This document shows, in pieces, positions 59,728 to 64,000 of a stretch of DNA of 64,000 nt. Location: the NCBI GenBank assembly GCA_963705525.1, contig CAVPJW010000002.1, forward strand, positions 186,001-250,000, read 5' to 3'. The notes below the pieces were generated by a model. It searched no databases. It was given only the letters and a program-made list of their open reading frames with translations, and was not told the DNA's origin. The stretch comes from CAVPJW01 sp963705525 (lineage in GTDB: Bacteria > Acidobacteriota > Vicinamibacteria > Vicinamibacterales > CAVPJW01). The translations under genes and the position numbers were made by a program. Position 1 is the stretch's first letter. Each line of letters begins with the position of its first letter.

Positions 59728-60537
59728 GTGGCGGCGTCTCCGTTCCGGTCGCTTTTTCCGCGCTACAAACCCATCATCGGCGTCATCCATCTGCCTCCTC
59801 TTCCTGGGTACGCCTCGTCTCCCGGTCTGGCGGCCGTGATCGAAAAGGCGCTTCACGATCTCGCGGCGCTCGAAGCCGGGGGCGTCGACGGCGTGCTCGT
59901 CGAAAATGAAGGCGACAGGCCGCACCGGGTCGAGGCGAGTCGGGAAACGATCGCCGTCATGACGCGCATCACGCGCGACCTCGTCGCCGCGCGGCGGCGC
60001 ACGGTGATTGGCGTCGAGATTCTGCTGAACGATCCGACCGCGTCGCTGGCGGTCGCGGCCGCGGCCGGCGCCAGATTTGTCAGGACGGACTACTATGTCG
60101 ATCGCATGGCTCGTCCCGAGTACGGCGGCGAAATGAAGATCGATCCAGTCGGCCTGATGGCTTTTCGGCGCCGGATCGGGGCTCCCGACGTCCTCGTCCT
60201 AGCGGACGTGCAGGTGAAGTACGCCACCATGCTGGACCGTCGATCGATCGGCGAATCGACGAGCCTGGCCGAACAGCACAACGCCGATGCGATCGTCGTG
60301 ACGGGCATCATGTCGGGGGACGCGCCGCTCAAGGGCGATGTGAAAGCCGCGCGGGAAGCTGTGGAGAGCTGTCCCGTTCTGGTCGGCAGCGGCCTCACCT
60401 CTTTGAACGCGGCCGATCTCCTCTCGGTGGCCGACGGCGCCATCGTCGGAACCAGCCTCCAGACCGATGCCGCCGTCGACGTCGAAAAGGTTCGGGCGCT
60501 GATGGCTGTCGTCAAGCAGTTCGTGCCTGCCCGATGA
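59728..60537 (+). CDS. BtpA/SgcQ family TIM-barrel protein
   Basis: 269 residues, GTG start. The family signature IGVIHLPPLPGYASSPGL is at the start, then DLAALEAGGVDGVLVENEGDRP, FVRTDYYVDRMARPEYGGEMKIDP and VTGIMSGDAPLKGDV, closing with GSGLTSLNAADLLSVADGAIVGTSL, a phosphate-binding pattern. The name comes from a cyanobacterial protein linked to photosystem I assembly, but most members, including E. coli SgcQ, are unassigned metabolic enzymes. It overlaps a PfkB kinase by ATGA, so the product of that kinase may be its substrate. Confidence 0.88.
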   Translation: MAASPFRSLFPRYKPIIGVIHLPPLPGYASSPGLAAVIEKALHDLAALEAGGVDGVLVENEGDRPHRVEASRETIAVMTRITRDLVAARRRTVIGVEILLNDPTASLAVAAAAGARFVRTDYYVDRMARPEYGGEMKIDPVGLMAFRRRIGAPDVLVLADVQVKYATMLDRRSIGESTSLAEQHNADAIVVTGIMSGDAPLKGDVKAAREAVESCPVLVGSGLTSLNAADLLSVADGAIVGTSLQTDAAVDVEKVRALMAVVKQFVPAR

Positions 60538-61352
60538 ACATCGCCTGCGTGGGCGATTGCGATGTCGATCGCTATGTCGACGCCGGGATCGATCGCCCCG
60601 GGGGCATCACGTTGAACTTTGCCGTCCACGCACGACGCCTCTTCCGACAGTCGGACCGTGTCACCGTCGTGACGGCCGTCGGGACCGATCGGGAAGGCCA
60701 GCTCGTCGTCCAGGCCATCGATCGCGCAGGACTGGATGCCTGTCTGACGAGGACTGAAGGCGTGACGCCCGTGCAATACATCAGGCGGCTTCCTTCCGGA
60801 GAGCGCCAGTTCGTCAAGTACGTGGAAGGCGTCCTTGCCACGTACCGAATGGGCGACCGCGAGCGCGCGGTGATCGCCGCGAGCGACCTCCTCATGACAC
60901 CCGTGTACTCGCAGGTCGTCGAGCTCTTCGAATCGGTGATGGCGTCGCCTTCGCGCGGCCTGCGAGCGGTGGACTTCTCGGACCTCGCCGATTTCGACTA
61001 TGACGTTGGTTTCGTTGGTCGCTACGCATCGAAGCTCGACATCGGCTTCTTTGGACTGAATGCCAACCGCGAGCGGCTGATTTCGGATCTCTCCCGACTG
61101 GCGCGCGAAACCGGCCGGCTCTTCGTCGTCACCCTGGCGGAGGAAGGCAGCCTGGCCCTGGTTGATGGTGAACCAATCCGCTGTGCGGCGGAGCCTGTCG
61201 AGCGAATCGTGGACACAACGGGAGCGGGCGACAGCTTCGCGGCCGGCTTCCTTTGCATGTACTGCGAGACGCGGGATGTCGATGCCAGTCTCAAAGCCGG
61301 CAGCCGGGAAGCGGCGCGCACGATTCAGCGGGTCGGCGGATCGGACGCGTGA
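60534..61352 (+). CDS. PfkB family sugar/nucleoside kinase
   Basis: 272 residues. NIACVGDCDVDRYVD and PGGITLNFAVHARRL at the start, VTVVTAVGTDREGQLV, and the anion-hole and catalytic-base motif DTTGAGDSFAAGFLC near the end. The order and small size resemble fructoselysine 6-kinase-like members. It is coupled to the BtpA/SgcQ gene. Together they may form a two-step pathway on an unidentified sugar or modified nucleoside. Confidence 0.87.
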   Translation: MNIACVGDCDVDRYVDAGIDRPGGITLNFAVHARRLFRQSDRVTVVTAVGTDREGQLVVQAIDRAGLDACLTRTEGVTPVQYIRRLPSGERQFVKYVEGVLATYRMGDRERAVIAASDLLMTPVYSQVVELFESVMASPSRGLRAVDFSDLADFDYDVGFVGRYASKLDIGFFGLNANRERLISDLSRLARETGRLFVVTLAEEGSLALVDGEPIRCAAEPVERIVDTTGAGDSFAAGFLCMYCETRDVDASLKAGSREAARTIQRVGGSDA

Positions 61353-61362
61353 CGCGCGCGTG

Positions 61363-62301
61363 CTATCGATAGAGTACGGGACACGTCATGCAGTGTGCGC
61401 CTCCGTTTCCCGCGCGCATCTCGCCAGAAGGAAAGGTCGTCAGGTCCCATCCCAACGGCCGGAGCCGGTCGGAGATCGACGCCGTCTGCTCGAATCCAAT
61501 CGCCGTGCGCCCCTTTCTGGTCACGACCACGTTCAGATGACCGCCGCGCCATTCTTCCTTCGTCAGTTTGATGGACGTGAAGCCGCGCTCCTCGAGAAAC
61601 TCGAGGAACATGACATGGCGGAAGCCTGATTTGCCGTCCTCGTAAAGGCGGCAGGGGAACACGTGAAAGGTATCCTCGAAGACCAGGCACAGCTTCTCGT
61701 CGAGGACCATGAACAGCCCGTCGATGTGAATGTGTCCGAAGGGAAGAGGCACCTCGAGAAAGTACTTCACATCCTGCCCGAGCGCGAGCGCGCGCAGCGC
61801 GCGCGTTCCTCCTTCGTTTGCGCGGTCGCAGAGCGACGCGACGAGCGTGTCCTCGCCGATCAACGTGACGCCGCCGCCCTCCAGGAAGCCTGGGAACTCG
61901 ATCGCGCCGATCACCGGGATTCCGAGGCGCACGAACGCGCGGCCCAGCATGACCTGATCGCCCCAGCGTCCCTTGAGATGAGGCCCCATCAGCACCGCGC
62001 CGCGCGATAGCACACGTGCCAGATCGCGCGTGTACGTCATGTTCGGCCGGCGGCTCATATAGCCAATGGAGTCCGCATCGTCCTTGAGAATGTCCGTAAG
62101 AAGAAGCGTCTCGACGCCGTGAGACTGAAAGCACGCGAGCATCGTGTCGTACTCGGCGATGAAACGCTCGGGTTGGACCGGTCTGTCGAAATGAAACTCT
62201 TCAAGCGTCTCCGCGGTCACACGCGTCAATTCCATGCCGGGCCTGTGCATCAGCACTCTGCCGAGATCGCCGTACGCGGCCTTCACTCCCCAGTGGCTCA
62301 T
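61363..62301 (-). CDS. Arginine-deiminase-like guanidino-modifying enzyme
   Basis: 312 residues of the penta-beta-alpha propeller fold. LGRVLMHRPGMELTRV and YTRDLARVLSRGAVLMGP at the start, EFPGFLEGGGVTLIGE (Glu), FGHIHIDGLFMVLD (catalytic His and Asp), and the terminal NGGAHCMTCPVLYR with nucleophile cysteine. It could be an arginine deiminase or another hydrolase of guanidino compounds. No carbamate kinase or ornithine carbamoyltransferase is near, so the classic ADI pathway is not shown. The APC permease is directly upstream with a 4-base overlap. Confidence 0.82.
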   Translation of the reverse strand: MSHWGVKAAYGDLGRVLMHRPGMELTRVTAETLEEFHFDRPVQPERFIAEYDTMLACFQSHGVETLLLTDILKDDADSIGYMSRRPNMTYTRDLARVLSRGAVLMGPHLKGRWGDQVMLGRAFVRLGIPVIGAIEFPGFLEGGGVTLIGEDTLVASLCDRANEGGTRALRALALGQDVKYFLEVPLPFGHIHIDGLFMVLDEKLCLVFEDTFHVFPCRLYEDGKSGFRHVMFLEFLEERGFTSIKLTKEEWRGGHLNVVVTRKGRTAIGFEQTASISDRLRPLGWDLTTFPSGEMRAGNGGAHCMTCPVLYR

Positions 62302-63662
62302 CGAGGGCTGCCCCTTGTAATCCAGAAATAAGCTGGAATCCCGGTCGCGGTCAGCGTGACCCCTACGAGCGTATCGAACGGCCGGTATATGAGCGCGCTG
62401 ACCAGAAACAGCGCGATGACGACAATGTACACCAGCGGCACGAACGGGTACAACGGCGTCCTGTAGTCGGACGACCCGGCGCTCCTTCGTCTGCGCAATC
62501 GAAAGATGGAAGAGACCATCAGGATGTTCGCGATGTGAAGCGGCACGACGAAGGAATTGACGATCCGTGAAAACGATCCGAAGAAGAAGAGGGCCACCAT
62601 CGACACGGCTGCGCAGAAGAGAATCGATCCGACGGGCACGGCCGAGCCTTTCGACACCGTGGACAAGCCGCGGAAGAACGACTGCAGCCGGCCGCGGCTC
62701 TGCTGTTCGTACTGAGACGCGGCGGCATAGTACAGGCGCGGTTCTGTCATCACGAGCCCACCGAGCGCGCCCAGGATGGAGACGAGCAGGAGGGCATTGA
62801 GGACATGCCCGCCGATCTCACCAAAGGCTGCCGTGGCGACCGTGGCCGCGACGGTCGTCGGAGCCAGACGCATCGCGTCGAGCGGCACGACACGAAGGTA
62901 TGCGTAGTTGACGATCAGGTAGAGCAGGGTGATGCCGCCGACACCCAGACCGAGCCCTCGCGGAAGATTGCGCGAAGGGTTGACGACCTCGCCCGCGACA
63001 TGCGTGACGTCGATCCAGCCGTCATATGTGAAAAGGACCGCCGCGACGCCAAGTCCCACGAGCCGGATGAAGCCAGGGAGATCGCCGCCGGATGACGCCG
63101 TGACGGGCGAGACTTGCGGCGCGGCGCTAGTGACGAGCAGGCTCCCCCCGACGAGGCCCAGGATGCCCACGACCTTGATGGCGGTGAGAAAGATCTGCGT
63201 CCGGCCGCCCCACTTGATGCCGGCGAGGTTGATCGCGGTGAAGAAGGAAATGGCCACCGCGCCCCAGGCCGGGGCGGACCAGTGCCACGTCGGTCCCAGG
63301 AACCGCATCAGGAACTCGCCAAAGACGACGGCGACACCGGCGACGGAGCCTGGCCCGCTGACCCACATTTCCATCCAGGCCTTGAGGAATGCCCAGAAGG
63401 GACCCCAGCCTTCCTGGATGATGTGATAGCTCGCGCCCGCTCTGGGCAGGATCGTGGCCAGCTCGGCGAGCGTCAGCGCTCCGCAGAGCGTGATCCCGCC
63501 GCACAATCCCCAGAAGAGATACACCTGCCAGGGTGTCTCGGCGACCGCGGCCAGCTCGCCAGGCGTGAAGAACACGCCGGAGCCGAGCATGTCGCCGACC
63601 ACGACGGCAGCCACCGCCGCGAGTCCAAGCTGTCGCCTGAGCAACGAGTCGGATTGAGACAA
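62298..63662 (-). CDS. APC superfamily amino acid permease
   Basis: 454 residues and about twelve helices. The first helix holds AAVVVGDMLGSGVFFTPGELA, the glycine-rich APC substrate-binding segment; later GGITLCGALTLAELATILPRAGASY and VLFTYDGWIDVTHVAGEV. The layout resembles LAT/YjeM-like exchangers. It overlaps the deiminase-like gene by four bases, so uptake or exchange of the guanidino substrate and its product is likely. Confidence 0.87.
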   Translation of the reverse strand: MSQSDSLLRRQLGLAAVAAVVVGDMLGSGVFFTPGELAAVAETPWQVYLFWGLCGGITLCGALTLAELATILPRAGASYHIIQEGWGPFWAFLKAWMEMWVSGPGSVAGVAVVFGEFLMRFLGPTWHWSAPAWGAVAISFFTAINLAGIKWGGRTQIFLTAIKVVGILGLVGGSLLVTSAAPQVSPVTASSGGDLPGFIRLVGLGVAAVLFTYDGWIDVTHVAGEVVNPSRNLPRGLGLGVGGITLLYLIVNYAYLRVVPLDAMRLAPTTVAATVATAAFGEIGGHVLNALLLVSILGALGGLVMTEPRLYYAAASQYEQQSRGRLQSFFRGLSTVSKGSAVPVGSILFCAAVSMVALFFFGSFSRIVNSFVVPLHIANILMVSSIFRLRRRRSAGSSDYRTPLYPFVPLVYIVVIALFLVSALIYRPFDTLVGVTLTATGIPAYFWITRGSPR

Positions 63663-63672
63663 GGATGGGCAG

Positions 63673-63678
63673 TATAAT
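63673..63678 (+). promoter_or_regulatory. Perfect -10 box upstream of the Tat-exported aminotransferase
   Basis: TATAAT in the short gap between divergent genes, 21 bases before the GTG at 63699. No convincing -35 at 17 bases; TTGAGA at 63654 gives a spacer of only 13. Probably the promoter of the rightward gene, but the -35 is weak. Confidence 0.45.
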
Positions 63679-63698
63679 CCGCCCGCAGCGAGGTGACC

Positions 63699-64000
63699 GT
63701 GGAGCGACGCAGATTTCTCTCATCAATCGGCGGGGCCGTAATCGCGCTGAGGCCAGATGCCCTGTCGCGCGTGCAGGCCGCCGTCAGGACCGTGGATGGC
63801 CGCACACCCGAGGATGTCGCGCGCGACGAGGACTTCTGGTTCAACGTCCGGCACGCCTTCTCGATCGATCGCAACCAGATCAATTTGAACAACGGCAGTG
63901 TGTGTCCGGCGCCGCGCGTGGTGCAGGAGGCGCAGCGCAGCTATCTCGACGTGATGAACATGAGCCCGTCGCTCTACGTGGACGAGCTCCTGATTCCCGA
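63699..64000 (+). CDS. Class V aminotransferase-like protein with Tat signal, N-terminal part
   Basis: The gene runs off the right end after about 100 codons. GTG 63699 with GAGG just upstream; GTG 63693 is an alternative. Twin-arginine start ERRRFLSSIGGAVIAL. The mature part begins with DEDFWFNVRHAFSIDRNQ and then INLNNGSVCPAPRVVQEAQ, the typical opening of isopenicillin-N-epimerase-like class V PLP enzymes. The PLP lysine is outside the window. Exported members are common in Acidobacteriota and have no assigned substrate. Confidence 0.75.
   Translation, partial: MERRRFLSSIGGAVIALRPDALSRVQAAVRTVDGRTPEDVARDEDFWFNVRHAFSIDRNQINLNNGSVCPAPRVVQEAQRSYLDVMNMSPSLYVDELLIP

Noticed and set aside
59728..60537. 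Photosystem assembly role suggested by the BtpA name, and by YCF48 in the anti-sigma factor
   Set aside because: No photosynthesis gene is in the window and both domains are widespread in non-phototrophs.

Overview
The window reads as a chromosomal stretch of a GC-rich (low-to-mid 60s % by eye), protein-rich heterotroph, most likely an Acidobacteriota member close to the Vicinamibacteria. This placement is inference from gene content: a PadR-coupled macrolide-export-type (ADOP) permease, many Tat- or Sec-exported hydrolases, a DUF6526 protein, an anti-sigma factor with a YCF48-like tail, and a SUF operon with an Rrf2 regulator. I see no rRNA, tRNA, transposase, phage gene or CRISPR array. Coding density is high and no gene-free stretch exceeds about 300 bases. 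The gaps that exist are mostly filled by short degenerate tandem repeats and small hairpins.

Layout. 1-6 kb: end of a threonine dehydrogenase, quinone oxidoreductase, oligoendopeptidase F, class IV aminotransferase, acetyltransferase and a small lipoprotein. 6-9 kb: PadR regulator translationally coupled to a large ABC permease. 9-14.3 kb (minus): a four-gene run of CocE-like hydrolase, polyprenyl-type glycosyltransferase, a flippase-like membrane protein and an FAD oxidoreductase, suggesting envelope glycan or lipid work. 14.5-18 kb: rhodanese, two unknown genes and a GH99-like enzyme. 18-31 kb: a catabolic region with an exported alanine-racemase-like protein, M20 and M28 peptidases, amidohydrolase, a broken squalene-cyclase-like gene, cysteine dioxygenase, an exported D-threonine-aldolase-like protein and an atypical D-aminoacylase-like lipoprotein. 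This suggests scavenging of peptides and possibly D-amino acids. 31-33 kb: glycerol kinase. 33-40 kb (minus): the SUF operon in the order rrf2-sufA-B-C-D-S-U-sufT, preceded by an IscR-like operator. 40-44 kb: lipocalin-like AttH protein, FtsX-type permease and ABC ATPase. 44.5-52 kb: glucose-6-phosphate isomerase, GH28 enzyme, MFS exporter, and a HEAT-repeat protein paired with a frameshifted glycosyltransferase. 52-55.6 kb: sigma factor, anti-sigma factor and DUF4139 protein. 55.6-64 kb: amidase, Xaa-Pro aminopeptidase, alpha/beta hydrolase, a BtpA/SgcQ-PfkB pair, an arginine-deiminase-like enzyme coupled to an APC permease, and the start of an exported class V aminotransferase.

The most unusual signal is not a protein system but the intergenic DNA. 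There are at least ten short arrays built from degenerate 7- or 8-base units in three sequence families, several in inverted pairs, plus GTAG-headed REP-like hairpins. These elements sit flush against, or supply, the stop codons of several genes. One array lies inside the 5' coding end of the ABC permease. Three arrays separate the genes of the SUF operon. Two genes carry frameshifts and two others run past their family's normal end, so some assembly or sequencing error in this contig must be considered.
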